In this document: in pieces, positions 27,502 through 39,040 of the stretch
Layout: each line of letters opens with the position of its first letter
Position numbering within the stretch: position 1 is the first letter of the stretch
Assembly (NCBI RefSeq): GCF_051014685.1
Contig: NC_135051.1
Span: 10,249,557 to 10,313,556 of the forward strand
Direction: 5' to 3'
Source of the DNA: Ptiloglossa arizonensis
Lineage: Eukaryota > Arthropoda > Insecta > Hymenoptera > Colletidae
Length of the DNA: 64,000 nt
Notes under the pieces: generated by a model
The model's database searches: none
The model's input: the letters and a program-made list of their open reading frames with translations, nothing else
What the model was told of the DNA's origin: nothing
Program-made: the position numbers and the translations under genes

Positions 27502-30087
27502 ATGCATCCTGCAAGGAACGATATGTTTCTCGTATGTGTAAGCGTGGGCCTTGTATTGTTGGCTTCGAAGTATCGCAAGAATGTACTCCAAAGCGTTAAA
27601 CACATTTGTGAAACTATAAAGAATAAAAGTTATAAGGAGAGCGATGACAAGAAAAGAGATCTCAAAATAACATTAGACAAAATTATTTTGGCAGATACTC
27701 CAGAAAAATGTGATTATGCCATTCAATGTATTCGCTGGTAAGTTATAAAGAGGGTTACACCTTGATACCATTCTATGTTATATTTATTATGTTTCTCAAG
27801 TACACGATAATGCCATGTTGACATTTTTTGTATATTGTATGTCTATCTATGAACTCTTGGAACATTAATCGTGTTTATATTTTTTCCATTCAAGTAATTC
27901 TTATGTCGGTATTTGTACAGACAACTCTTTTGTTAAGAAATTTCAATATCAGAAATAATAGTCAATTATTAAATTGATCTTAGCGTTTCAAGATTTCGAA
28001 TAAGAACAAATAATTACAAGCATGAAAGGATCGTTTTATGCTTTGTATCATGAAATTGTATTGTTTACTTGAACATTTCTAAGTAAATATGTTTTATGTT
28101 AAAGCAACTTATCTAACGATATATTGGGTTTCGACTGTGAATGGGTTAACGAAGGACCTGTTTCTCTACTCCAACTTGCTACTTGTAACGGAGTATGTGG
28201 CTTGTTTCACATTGGCAAAATTGGATATGTTCCTCACAAATTAAAGGTATAATGCTTTTAACATAATTACAAAGGACATAATACACGATACATTGGAAAT
28301 ATAAAGCAAAAAATATTGTTTTAGGAACTATTAGCTAGTAAACGCATTCTTAAAGTTGGAGTTGCTTCGTACGAAGATGGACAAAAAATAGCGGCAGATT
28401 ACGGCTGTAAAGTTTGCGGTACACTTGATTTAAGGACATTGGCAGAACGCGCGAATTTACCAAGTCCAAAAAGTTTAGCTGCAATGAGTTTGCAATATTT
28501 AGGATTAGAAATGGATAAACTAGTAGAAGTAAGGTGCGGCAATTGGAATGCTGGCACTCTTACTGACGAACAAGTAGCATATGCTGCTTGTGATGCAATT
28601 GCGTCTGTTCTTATTTATGACCAGGTAGAAAAAAATACCTGATTTTCATCATTATTCTAAGAATTTCTATAGGAGATATGTTAATCATCAATTGAATTAC
28701 TTTGTATTTTTTTTAGATCGTGCAAAGGATAAGAGAAAAGTATTCTTTATGGGAAAACTTTGTAAATTATATAAAAAGTATATGTAATAAAAATTTGAAT
28801 ATGCAATTTCATTGTTTACCAAGTGGTATAATTGATACGAGGTAATAAAGAGTTCTTTATATTAAAAATGATTTTTTATTTTCTATACAAATTGGTCTTG
28901 ACACATAGAAAATTATTTAACTTAAATTATCTGTTTAAGGTTCAAGGCTCAACAGTCACACACAACTATTAATCAAAAAAACACTAAAATCAATAATCTG
29001 GACAAATTTACACGAGATTTTAAGAAAAACAACAATATTATATATAAAATAAACATACCTATAAGAAATAAACCATTATATCATAACTGTTATTTACAAG
29101 CACCAGATGGAGATATATTGTGTACATGTAATCGTAAGAAAGCAGAATGGTACATTACCAAAGGTTTAGGGGAAATGATCGACAAAGAACCGTTCACTGT
29201 GAGATTAAAATTTGAGCCGTCTGGACGTGCTTTGGGAGAGGTTGGACAATATTACACACAAATTAAAGTCAATCAATGCGTAGTGTGTGGAGATTCAGAG
29301 AAATTTATTAGAAAAAATGTTGTACCTAGAGAATATCGTAAATACTTTCCGTGTAAGTTATAAAGCTAACATATTACAGAGCACGTAATAGTATTTAAAG
29401 AATGATACTTATTTTTCAGTGGTGATGAAAACACATCAGTCACACGATGTATTACTATTATGTCCATCATGTCATGAAATAAGCAAACGTCATGATCTGC
29501 AGCTCAGAAGAAAGCTAGCAGACATGTCTGATGCACCTTTAGCTGGCCCAATAACACACATACGTAATAAATATGTAAATAATTGGCAGAAATTACATTC
29601 AGCTGTTAAAGCATTGAGAGAAAAAACAACTTTACCTGATTTACGTCGCAAGGAATTAGAACACTATATTTTAAAATGTACAGGTCAACAACAAGTTACA
29701 TCATTTTTCCTAGATGTACTGAGTAAGGAATTAAAAACTGCTATGATTTCAATGACTAATCTAGATAAATCTAAATGTCAACCTCATGGTTTGAAGGTAT
29801 GTACAAGTAGATTAAAAAAAAAAGAAAGGATAATTTAAGAGAAATTTAAAAATATATTCACACATTCTTTTTTGTAGGTGGTTCAATATTTTCAAAGAAA
29901 GGAAGGTGGACTGGTAGAATTGGAGCGCATGTGGAGGGAACACTTCCTTTTGAATATGAATCCAAAGTATTTGCCAAATCTGTGGTCCATTCGTCACAAT
30001 CAGGAAAGATTAACCATTCATCAATCACAGAATAGAATTAAGCCAGAAGATGCAAAGGTAGCTGGTTTGATATATAATGAATTTTAA
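27502..30087 (+). CDS. EXD2: EXD2 exonuclease (3'-5' exonuclease domain protein 2)
   Basis: Seven exons join in frame: 27502-27737, 28105-28246, 28325-28624, 28717-28841, 28940-29352, 29420-29796 and 29878-30087 (600 aa; human EXD2 is about 620). A single N-terminal hydrophobic segment (FLVCVSVGLVLLASKY) fits the mitochondrial outer-membrane anchor described for EXD2. The DEDDy exonuclease fold follows: motif I FDCEWV with D89 and E91, motif II around GTLDLRTLAE, motif III with Tyr212 and Asp216 in YAACDA. The C-terminal half has two CxxC pairs, CVVC and CPSCH, consistent with the zinc/HNH-like module. The family has roles in double-strand-break resection and mitochondrial translation. AATAAA at 30372 may be its poly(A) signal. 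The gene converges on PAM16. Confidence 0.95.
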
Positions 30088-30545
30088 GTATTATATTATA
30101 TTTAAAAGGACTCGTATAAGAGCGAGTACTTGTACTAAAAGACTGTCACATGAACCTATATGCTCTTAAGAACATTTATTTATTTATTTGTTTGTTTATT
30201 GATTTATTTATTTATTTTATTTATACACACGCACCCACATATTTACGCGCGCACGCGTTTCAATGTTTTTTCATTCTCCACCTTTTGTTTCCCTTTCCAA
30301 AAGTCGGATTCATCGATTCACAGTCGATATAAACACTACAATACGTAAGACAAAGGCTTGCATGTTATTCAAATAAAGTATCTTTCAGTTTAATATTTTG
30401 ACCAGTAACAAACTACACTCGTGGCAATCTTGATCAATTGCGCACTTCATCTTATTTATTTATAATTAAAATATAGGTCACTAGATGCATACATACTGAC
30501 ACTGATGTACAAATTAAATTTTGACTACAAAAACATTAACTAAAA
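30088..30545. other. 3' UTRs between convergent EXD2 and PAM16
   Basis: AT-rich, with TTTA-type short repeats (about 30175-30222) and a plus-strand AATAAA at 30372. A TTTATT near 30455 serves the opposite strand. No coding frame is supported. Confidence 0.5.
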
Positions 30546-30935
30546 TCATTTAGCAGTATCTTGTCGCGTGGATTTTGATTTAGATGCAGAAACATTTTTT
30601 AGTTCTTCATCGATACGTTCTTTAGCACGTACTACTTTCGATTGAATATAAAAAGAACCACCTTTAGATCTGTCATTAACTTCCATGAGATACTTATAAT
30701 TACGCTCAATAGCTTCTGTTTGATCCAATCGTTCAACATTCAGGATATGTAATGCTTCCGTTAAAGATATTCCAGTCTTAACATTAGCTGCTACATGTTC
30801 CGCACCAATTGTACCACCGCCTGCTCTGCGTGCAGCTTCTCGACTTGCTGCGATTTCTTGTCGCAATGCTCGTGCAAATGCTTTGCCGACAACACGCGTG
30901 CCCACAATAACTATTTGCATCAAGTATTTCGCCAT
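30546..30935 (-). CDS. blp: PAM16/TIM16 (Magmas, black pearl)
   Basis: A single-exon reading frame of 129 aa starts at the ATG of MAKYLMQIVIVG. The N-terminal hydrophobic segment is followed by GKAFARALRQEI and the degenerate J-like domain with ISLTEALHILNVE; this domain lacks the HPD tripeptide, as expected for PAM16. The protein sits on the matrix face of the mitochondrial inner membrane and pairs with PAM18 to regulate mtHsp70 at the TIM23 import motor. Length and sequence match the family (125 aa in human). The C-terminus is Lys/Ser-rich. Its upstream flank ends about 140 bp before the start of the tandem duplication. Confidence 0.95.
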   Translation of the reverse strand: MAKYLMQIVIVGTRVVGKAFARALRQEIAASREAARRAGGGTIGAEHVAANVKTGISLTEALHILNVERLDQTEAIERNYKYLMEVNDRSKGGSFYIQSKVVRAKERIDEELKNVSASKSKSTRQDTAK

Positions 30936-31663
30936 AACCTCTTCTTTTAGGTTGGAAATGATTTTCAGAACCGTTCTTGATGTACTCTTAATCTATAAGT
31001 GTGTTAATTCTTAAAATGTGCTTTATTTTCACAGAATTTGGTTTTTAAAATTTTCAAATGATGACACTACTAACCTCGAAACTTCATAAAAGTTTTTTCG
31101 TACAATGTGTTACTTGTGCTTTTGGCATGTCCGGACACGTTCGTATAGAAAATACATTTAAAGGGTATTCATGAACCGAGTCTTCATTATAAAAATAAAT
31201 ATACTTATACGTAATATAAAGTTTCAAAAACTGTTGCAATACGATGTAAGTTCATTTATTGGAAATTTAATTTTCTAAATTGAAATAAACATATAATTAT
31301 ACATTTGTAAAAATAATTATTATGTATAATAAGTCAACGTGTTATTTATGTCGATGATGAAATTTCGTTAGAAAAACGGTAATAACGATTATTAATATCC
31401 GATTGTAAGTAATACTTCGTCAATTATTTATACTTAAAATTTTTAATTATATTCATTTTACGCGAGTGCGTTTGCTCACTTTTTTTATTTGATAAAAATA
31501 CGTTAGGTTAAAATCGTTGCATCCAGTTGAAAATCTTTAATTAAATTTTAATCCAGTTAGAAACTCGCACAGCTTTTGTAAGTGGAATTTCGACTAGAAC
31601 GCACACAAGATAAAAGTCGCCTAAGGCGCGTGCGTCAAATATAGCAAATAAAGATAGGAGGAC

Positions 31664-31812
31664 ATGGCTACCCTTTCCCGCCTAACATTACAAAACTCAA
31701 TCCAAACCGGAAATTTTCTCAATCGACCAATAGTTTTGCCGATCAACCTTGAACTTGAACTTGAACTTGAATTTAACGCGAAGGGCTTCAATAAAGTTTG
31801 TAAACCGTTTAT
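31664..31812 (+). CDS. Small frame ending in a strong splice donor (unit A), function unknown
   Basis: The frame begins MATLSRLTLQNSIQTG, a basic, hydroxylated N-terminus reminiscent of a mitochondrial presequence, and ends at KPFM followed by a textbook donor GTAAGT at 31813. The two units differ by a 6-bp indel in a CTTGAA hexamer inside the frame (4 versus 3 units), which keeps phase, and by a 3-bp indel just upstream of the ATG. A nearby AG at about 31861 would give a 48-bp intron and a very short second exon. The opposite strand is also open, so coding is uncertain. Confidence 0.25.
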
Positions 31813-32183
31813 GGTAAGTTCCAACTTCTTAATGGGCAAAAATCCCAACTACCCTTGAATAGTCCGATATTCTTCTTCAACATCCATAACCTAATAAAAA
31901 TGGCATTTGAAACAACGATAATTAAAATTAACCCGACCAAGGTCGGAAAATCGTATAGGATGTACCGATAGAGGTGCCAGTATAATAAAATAAAATGAAC
32001 TGCATTCGAATATACACTCCTAAATGTTGATATTACATGTTTACAAAAATCACCAATTGAATCATCGTAATTCTTAGTTTCATTAATAAATAACTTTATA
32101 TTTATACTTTGTTGGTCAAATTTAGTATGAAGTGAAATAGTATCTGTCTCTTTGAACTTTTTCCCAAAATGGAATAGAAACAC
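31809..32183 (-). pseudogene. Seipin-like C-terminal fragment, unit A
   Basis: A 124-codon minus-strand frame without an ATG lies about 40 bp beyond the FNTB stop. It contains VYSNAVHF, then YRYILYDFPTLVG and a hydrophobic segment ending NAIFIRLWML. This resembles the end of seipin (BSCL2), where an RYLLYNFP-like motif precedes the second membrane helix. The N-terminal half of seipin is absent. The frame is conserved without amino-acid change in unit B. It may be a decayed fragment in the FNTB 3' UTR, or a terminal exon whose partners I could not find. Confidence 0.3.
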
Positions 32184-32223
32184 TTGTTACTCTATTAATG
32201 CATTTCAAGTATCAAATACACGT

Positions 32224-33616
32224 TCAGTCAGGTATTGGCAGTCCATTAAAGTATTCCAAAGCATTGATCGCAGAAGGAAGTACTAGGTTATACGCAGGAT
32301 GAATTACTTCTAACCAATTCGTGGTAGGAGGTCCAATATGCCAATCCCATGGAGAATTTTGTGCAACTGACAATCCACTAAGTACATAAAATGATTAGTT
32401 ATTCAGTACTAGATTGTTAGCACGTTCTTGAAATCCACCTTCCAAGCGCATTTGTCTATTTACTAGCCACCTCTAAAAGCAAATGCAAATGCAAATGAAA
32501 ATGGAAAGAAACTTTTTAATGTATACTAGAAAATTCAAAGAGACTGTATGTACCAGTAACGAATTCCAACGACAGAAATCGGTTTTTCCAAGAAGATCAA
32601 GTGCTGCCATCCCACTATATGTATACACCCCATGAGCTTCCATGCCAGGACAACTTCCAAAACCACCCTCCCATGTTTGGCATTTAGCTATCCACTTCTT
32701 TGTTCCTTTGAATAAATCAGGAGTATATATATTAGTCAACCTTGCTACAGCGATTGCATAATGTGCTCCTCTTATGTCTACTTCTCCATCACATTGCAAA
32801 CGAAAAGATCCATCCTCTCCACGTAAAGATACTAAAAAGCGTTTAAGTGCTCGTCTAGAATCAATGTACATATAATTTTTTACACGGTATATCATAATAT
32901 TAAACTTTAACTTCAATAATCATGCACATTGTAATTGTATAATTTGTATATACCTTCTAATTACTTGATACGCATTATAAGAGCCAATGATACATAATGC
33001 CTTTACTGCTGCGTACGTAGAAGGTAAGCGAGGATATTGCCCTGGACCATCCCCAAATCCTCCTTCTGATGACTGACATTTGGCCAAAAGATCAACAATT
33101 TTAGAACTGTTCTAAAGGCATTCTTAACAATTCAACGGAATGTAAAATCCAATAACATAACTCTGGTCTGCTGCTGTCTAAACACTGAATGGCAAAATAA
33201 CATACCCATAATGTAAGAAATAAAAGTAAAAGTACAAATTGATAGGAAAAATGATAAAGCCCTTTAAGAGCACTTACATCCTGAATTTAAGTAAGGTTGG
33301 TCAAAGATTTTTTTAACATTGCTATATGTTTTTGTCTCATTAAAGTGGGTTCAATGTCTAATTCGTACACCTTAAGTATAAAATCTTCCCTACGAGCCTA
33401 TAATCGAAAAGTTTGTATATATAAGTAGATGATAAGATAAAAACTACACGTATATATCGGTTATTTCTATTGACATGGAAAACATACCTGTCTGATCGAT
33501 GTTACGGTCTCTACACCTTCATCATTTTGCTGCTGTTCTACTATTTCAGCGTAACTTCTAACGTGAGGTTCATCGAGTTGATTGGGTTCTTCATCATCAA
33601 CCATTAGATTCCACAT
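32224..33616 (-). pseudogene. FNTB: Broken FNTB copy (unit A)
   Basis: This is the duplicate of the farnesyltransferase beta gene in unit B. Exon 1 is identical to B. Exon 2 has an in-frame stop (TAA for the CAA before the conserved IHD, near 33290). Exon 3 carries an 8-bp deletion that shifts the frame, near 33105-33115. About 266 bp spanning most of exon 5, the following intron and the start of exon 6 is replaced by a 13-bp filler near 32384-32398. That loss removes the zinc ligands corresponding to Asp297 and Cys299 (VDSCYSFW) and His362 (YHTCY). The remaining exons keep their splice sites. Substitutions relative to B cluster in exons and alter amino acids. No active enzyme can be made. 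Confidence 0.93.
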
Positions 33617-33872
33617 AATGTATTGAACAGACGAAGACGTATTAACACTCGGTAGAACCAAATTATGTGTTTGAAGTGGAGAAGAAAGTGAACAAGAAAT
33701 TGAGTGAGTTATTACAATCACTATATCACAATCATGTTGAATATACAATAATTACTTTACGATTAATAGCACGTTAAACTTCTCTAACATTAACTAATTA
33801 AAACTTGTGCTAGACACACTTGCAAATGATTAAAAACTGTGCGTGGAAAGCTTTAGTTATTTAACTTGTCGT
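33617..33872. promoter_or_regulatory. Divergent promoter between FNTB and the unknown gene (unit A)
   Basis: The FNTB start (minus strand, 33616) and the unknown gene's first ATG (plus, 33873) are about 256 bp apart and head-to-head. The spacer is identical in unit B by eye, so both copies inherited the same regulatory DNA. No TATA box is obvious. Confidence 0.5.
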
Positions 33873-35551
33873 ATGGTGGTGCGTACGTTCCTAGTTGCGT
33901 TTACCTACTAAAACATTTCTTTCGTCTGTGACTTTATTTTCAGAAGGTGGACAGAAGGTATTTTAATGTACGAATTTTTTGTAATTGTCCTAAAATGTAT
34001 ATTAAAACAATTGATAATTTTGTACCAAAAACTTTTATTCTTAATACGTTTTACGGTGAAGAGACTTGTTTCTGTTGGAACGAGGACAAGCTTGTAATAT
34101 TTTCATACAAGAACAATGATTCCGTGTTCGTTAACACTATAACAGCACCAGCTCCGATAAAAAATATACAATTTTTCGGTGGTCGGGCTTTTCTCATTTG
34201 TATTCCGCAAGGGATATACAAACTTCGGAGAAATCGAAAATTCGCTGTTTTAAATACAAGTGCAATCGAAATGGGTACTACTTTTTATGAAGTATTGACA
34301 CCAAAGAATAAGTATCTCTATTTATACAATAAGCAAAACTTGACAAGTAAACAATTGTTTCAATTTTCTTCAGAGGAAAGTGATTCTCATGTATTATGTG
34401 TTTATCCAGTAAATTCAGAAAATGCTACGGAACAATTTATAAAAATTTTGACGAAAACAGATTCTACGGTAGAAAATTTATGCGTAATTGCAATTGGAAA
34501 GAGAGTTCTAACATTACTAAACAATATTGTTCGAATAATATACAATAGTATTTATTCTATCAGAGATATTATACCTGTTCGAACATATCTTAAGGTTGAT
34601 GCATTGCTGTTGGTCACTGATGCAGATATTATTCTAATGCATGCAAAAGACAATGAACTTGTTTTTGAAAACATTCCTTTAGGAACAAATGTACAAACTA
34701 TTTGTGCTAGTTTTAGCGACTTCAGTAAAGATACATTGTTGTTTGTTTATTCCGCCGAATCTAAATTATATTATGGACAAAAACAGTTATCAGAGGATAA
34801 TATTCTTCAAACGAGAGTCGAAGATAAAAACTTTCTTTGTTTGCAATGTTACGATTCCAAAACAATTGTAGGCCTGACCACGGATAAACAACTAGTAGAA
34901 TTTTCTATGGACACAGTAGGAAAGATGTTATCGACGAAAAATGATGCTCTTATTAATCTTTCTTTCGACATGTTGAAAGGTACCGACCTTATAATGGACA
35001 GGATTTATAAAGGGGCCGAAGAACTAGATAGATTGAATAAAGTATTAATAATTGAAAAAGATAAATTAAAAAGAATAAATTTATACGCTCATAAACATAA
35101 AGAAAAATTTCGTCCAAAAATAATTGTACATAAAACTGCTAACGGATCACTCTTAAGCGCAAGTTTTGGCAATAAGCTACCAAAGGACAGTTGGATTGTT
35201 TTTAATTTGAAATCGGAATGTCAGAATATATTCTGTATAAAGAAAGTAGTAGACGAGGAAACTTTAGTCGATATTTCTATATCCGAAGGTTGGCCAGCAA
35301 ACTCGCTGCAAATTGCAATTGATTTAATTACTTTGAAAGACGATAGATATTCCTGGTGTCTCATAAGGAATTATGTAACTGATCCTCTCTACGAGGAAAA
35401 GAAAAGAAAAATGATATTTATAAATGCAGGTTTCGTAAAGGCTAGAATCGCGACACTCGAAAGTTTTCTAAGAGAAGGGAACATCGATATGAAAGAGTTA
35501 TCCAAAATTAGAAAATGTGTAAGAGAATTTACCAAGACGCCCAAGTTATAG
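33873..35551 (+). CDS. Unknown protein, beta-propeller/coiled-coil type (unit A)
   Basis: The main exon is open from an acceptor TTATTTTCAG at 33943 to the stop at 35551. A start at ATG 33873 with a 65-bp intron (33879-33943; branch-like CTACTAAAAC) joins in phase and gives MVKVDRRYFNVRIFCNCP and 537 aa. Without splicing, the first in-frame ATG is 33995 (518 aa). Residues 1-340 are short beta-strand segments (CFCWNEDKLVIFSY; LLLVTDADIILMH), as in a propeller. A helical Lys/Glu-rich stretch follows (AEELDRLNKVLIIEKDKLKR), then a beta-rich domain (LPKDSWIVFNLK) and a basic end. The order recalls FANCB/FAAP100 of the Fanconi core complex, but I cannot prove homology. It is divergent from FNTB. 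AATAAA lies near 35589. Confidence 0.85.
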
Positions 35552-35785
35552 TTGGTAGTTGGTTAAAAAAATAATATATACTCTACGTAAATAAATGTAG
35601 TCGTATTTGATTAAAAAGAAATTGTACTCTTGTTAAATGTAATACATATTTATAAAATTTTGTACTATATTTTGTATTATTTTCTATTGTCTAATGAAAT
35701 ATACAATTGTAAATGAAAACAATAATTTAAAGAAACAAAAAAGAAAAGAAAAAGGTTCGAACATGTTGATCGATATTTCGCTAAT

Positions 35786-37237
35786 TCATAATTTCTCCGA
35801 GCTAGGTACTTCGACAATGCTACCTATGCTGCAGCTAGAGCTTTTCTTTGAATGTTTCTGATTCCTCGAACTACTTGGTGTCCTAACAGTGCCCAACCGA
35901 GTCTGAAACGCTTCCAACGATTTCGGGTTTTTCTTGGATCCGACGCGTTCCATATTTCTGGCATTGCTATCGAGACCGCGTCGCCAGAGTTTGGCAAAAC
36001 AGACGCGAAAGTTTTCCGAGAAAACGCCGTAAAGCAGGGGATTGACCACGGTGTTGAATTGTGCGACGATCAGAGTCCAAACGAAATGATGCGATCTCAG
36101 AAAGAAATTCGTATCCTCGGTAGGCCTTCTGCCGTCTATGTAGATCAATATCATCACCGTGGTGATGGGAAGCCACATTACAAGGACTGCTACCACATTC
36201 AACAGCAAAATTCGTACGACTCGAAGATGCTTGTGTAGTCGTATCTCCTCGTGTTGGGAGAGGCTACCAGTACGGCCCTGTCGACCAGTCACCGACGCAG
36301 CTGACAACTTCCTTCCCGCCCAGGGTAACAACGTACCGACCACCGATAGTTCAGAGTCTCTTCTACCTGTTACACCGTTCTCCAACCCCTGGATGCATAT
36401 ATTACATACGTATATTTATCGTGTATATTTAAAAATAGAAAACCACGATACATACACGATTAATTATAAAATACAATCAAGTTTGATAATGTCCGCACGC
36501 GAGAGAAAATGTTAAAAAGTGTTTACATCTCCACTTTAATTTACAGTCTACTAGCTCTCCTGTCATCACAATAGCGACAATGCGCGCGATGGAAGTTAGC
36601 AGTCTGTAAACTAGAGTGGGAATGTAAACACTTGTTAACCTTCTTGTGAACGGACAATGAACGAAGATGAATAATATACGCGTATATTTAGAAAATATGC
36701 ATTATTATAAATGAATTACTTGCGCAACGCACGGAACAGCCCATCTGCTTCGCGAGTCGAGAATTTTTTGAAAGATCCGCTGATAATGATAGACCAGAAG
36801 AGCCATGGGTAGGAGACAAGTCAGGACGATGATCGGTACCGTAAAGCACAACGAGACGTTCACGATTTTGCTTCGTGGGAAGACCAAAGTGCAGATCGTC
36901 AACTCGTTCCTGATATCCTGCGTATTTTAACGAAGATTAAGGAGGCGCTCCGGCCAAAGTATTGCATTTATTATTTGTATTGTTACCGATCGAAACGGTA
37001 CAAAGTAATTTATTTTGTTATCGATATCTTTTTAACGAAGACGGTTTGTAATACCTTCGGCTTAAACCAAAATACGACAGGTAGGAAAACGAAAGCCGCG
37101 ATGATCCATGTGACAAGACTAGCCGCTAGAACTCTGGGCTTCGTTAAGGCACTTCTATAAGGAGCTATTGCCAAGCATCGATGTCTGTCCATCGATATAA
37201 ACGTCAATGTCCATAAGAGCACAAAGCCGCAGACAAA
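35786..37237 (-). pseudogene. 5'-truncated class A GPCR copy (unit A)
   Basis: Three exons are present: 37237-37055 (rest of TM3, MDRHRCLAIAP, TM4), 36917-36720 (TM5) and 36388-35786 (TM6, TM7 with NPLLYG, cytoplasmic tail ending VPSSEKL). They are open and differ from unit B at only two residues that I can see (Lys/Arg after SALT; Ser/Gly in the tail). The exons for the N-terminus, TM1, TM2 and the first part of TM3 lie outside the duplicated segment, so no full receptor can be made from this copy alone. It could act only as an alternative downstream cassette for the exons at 47138 and 46000, or be a dying remnant. Confidence 0.85.
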
Positions 37238-37731
37238 CTATAAGGAGTAAAAGCCACCAGGTAAATGTACATTTTCAACGATTGCTCGTTGCTTTACTAT
37301 TCCTTAATTTCCTGCAAAACCAACGTAAAAATGAGAATAATATTATGTTGCGCCCGTTGCGCCCGTTCACCATTTAAATTGTGAATCGTCGATAATTTTT
37401 AATTGATTTAACTATTTTAGTATATTATTACAACTTTAATTATAGGAAGCCAAATTATACATCGTGAAGAGGCGACGAGCCGAAAAAGACCACTCGGCGA
37501 TCTCAAATTCTGTTACTCGTGAGGAAGAATCGTGCCACGGAACGTATCGAAAGGAGCATCGTATTTATAGGTCCACCCTTCTTGGGTGATTACGGCCTTG
37601 ATCCGTGAACGAGGAAGGTTTATCGAATGACAACAACTTGTCCTATTATCGTGCACACGTGGTGTTTTGCTCTCGTTCTAATTAAAACGATCATATTTTA
37701 TTAAAAGTTCGAACGAAGCCAAAGTAAACTG

Positions 37732-37788
37732 AATAATAATAATAATAATAATAACAATAGTAACAACAATAGTAACAACAATAGTAAC

Positions 37789-37826
<38 letters not shown>

Positions 37827-37905
37827 TAATAATAATAATAACAATAATAATAATAATAACAATAATAATAATAATAACAATAATAATAATAATAACAACA
37901 ACAAC

Positions 37906-37970
<65 letters not shown>
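37732..37970. repeat. AAT/AAC trinucleotide array, unit A (239 bp)
   Basis: Interrupted AAT repeats with AAC and AGT variants lie in the intron upstream of the truncated GPCR exons. The homologous array in unit B is 146 bp and differently interrupted, so the arrays have changed length since duplication. Confidence 0.95.
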
Positions 37971-38897
37971 GTACGATATAGAGAAGTATCTTCGCCCGTT
38001 GAAATTACCATAAGATCCATGTACAGAACAAGGATTAGCTTGAGAGAGTTATCGACCTTCGCCCAACGGGCTACAGATTCATTTTGACCTGTGTAAATGT
38101 CCGCGTCACGATACTCGAACGAAAAAGAACCGATCAAATTCTGCTTTTCGGTTAGAACGGACCCCGTTATTCGTTAATTAAAGAACGCCAATTATGAACG
38201 CAGATATAAATGAAAGTGAAAATGAAATTAAGAATTTATTACATCCAATAACGTGATCGATAGATTGAAATGAGAGTTTGTAAATTTCAGATGACTGGCC
38301 AGAGTGTGAACCTCGAAACATCATAATAGTTTTTTCGTACAATGTGTTACTTGTGCTTTTGGCATGTCCGGACACGTTCGTATAGAAAATACATTTAAAG
38401 GGTATTCATGAACCGAGTCTTCATTATAAAAATAAATATACTTATACGTAATATAAAGTTTCAAAAACTGTTGCAATACGATGTAAGTTCATTTATTGGA
38501 AATTTAATTTTCTAAATTGAAATAAACATATAATTATACATTTGTAAAAATAATTATTATGTATAATAAGTCAACGTGTTATTTATGTCGATGATGAAAT
38601 TTCGTTAGAAAAACGGTAATAACGATTATTAATATCCGATTGTAAGTAATACTTCGTCAATTATTTATACTTAAAATTTTTAATTATATTCATTTTACGC
38701 GAGTGTGTTTGCTCACTTTTTTTATTCGATAAAAATACGTTAGGTTAAAATCGTTGCATCCAGTTGAAAATCTTTAATTAAATTTTAATCCAGTTAGAAA
38801 ATCGCACAGCTTTTGTAAGTGGAATTTCGACTAGAACGCACACAAGATAAAAGTCGCCTAAGGCGCGTGCGTCAAATATAGCAAATAAAGATAGGAC

Positions 38898-39040
38898 ATG
38901 GCTACCCTTTCCCGCCTAACATTACAAAACTCAATCCAAACCGGAAATTTTCTCAATCGACCAATAGTTTTGCCGATCAACCTTGAACTTGAACTTGAAT
39001 TTAACGCGAAGGGCTTCAATAAAGTTTGTAAACCGTTTAT
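38898..39040 (+). CDS. Small frame ending in a strong splice donor (unit B), function unknown
   Basis: Counterpart of the frame at 31664 with one fewer Leu-Glu pair (6-bp indel). It begins MATLSRLTLQ and ends at KPFM before GTAAGT. Retention of frame in both copies is suggestive only, since the copies are very similar. Confidence 0.25.

Larger units (their letters stand above)
31074..38310. repeat. Tandem duplication unit A (7.24 kb)
   Basis: This direct repeat is nearly identical to the following unit B. It contains a small plus-strand frame, a seipin-like minus-strand frame, a broken FNTB copy, an intact unknown gene, and the last three exons of a GPCR. Left edge: homology to unit B begins at AACCTCGAAA (31072 on). 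Right edge: the sequence passes directly into unit B at 38309-38312, where GTGTGAACC joins TCGAAACATC. The shared AACC at both breakpoints suggests microhomology-mediated joining. By eye, flanking non-coding sequence differs from B at about 0.5% of positions. Confidence 0.97.

Noticed and set aside
35852..36238. A 128-codon plus-strand frame, repeated at 43344-43730.
   Set aside because: Antisense shadow of the last GPCR exon, whose TM6-TM7 reading is clearly the real one.
37691..38137. Long Tyr- and Leu-homopolymer frames on the minus strand.
   Set aside because: Translation of an AAT/AAC trinucleotide array; not a gene.
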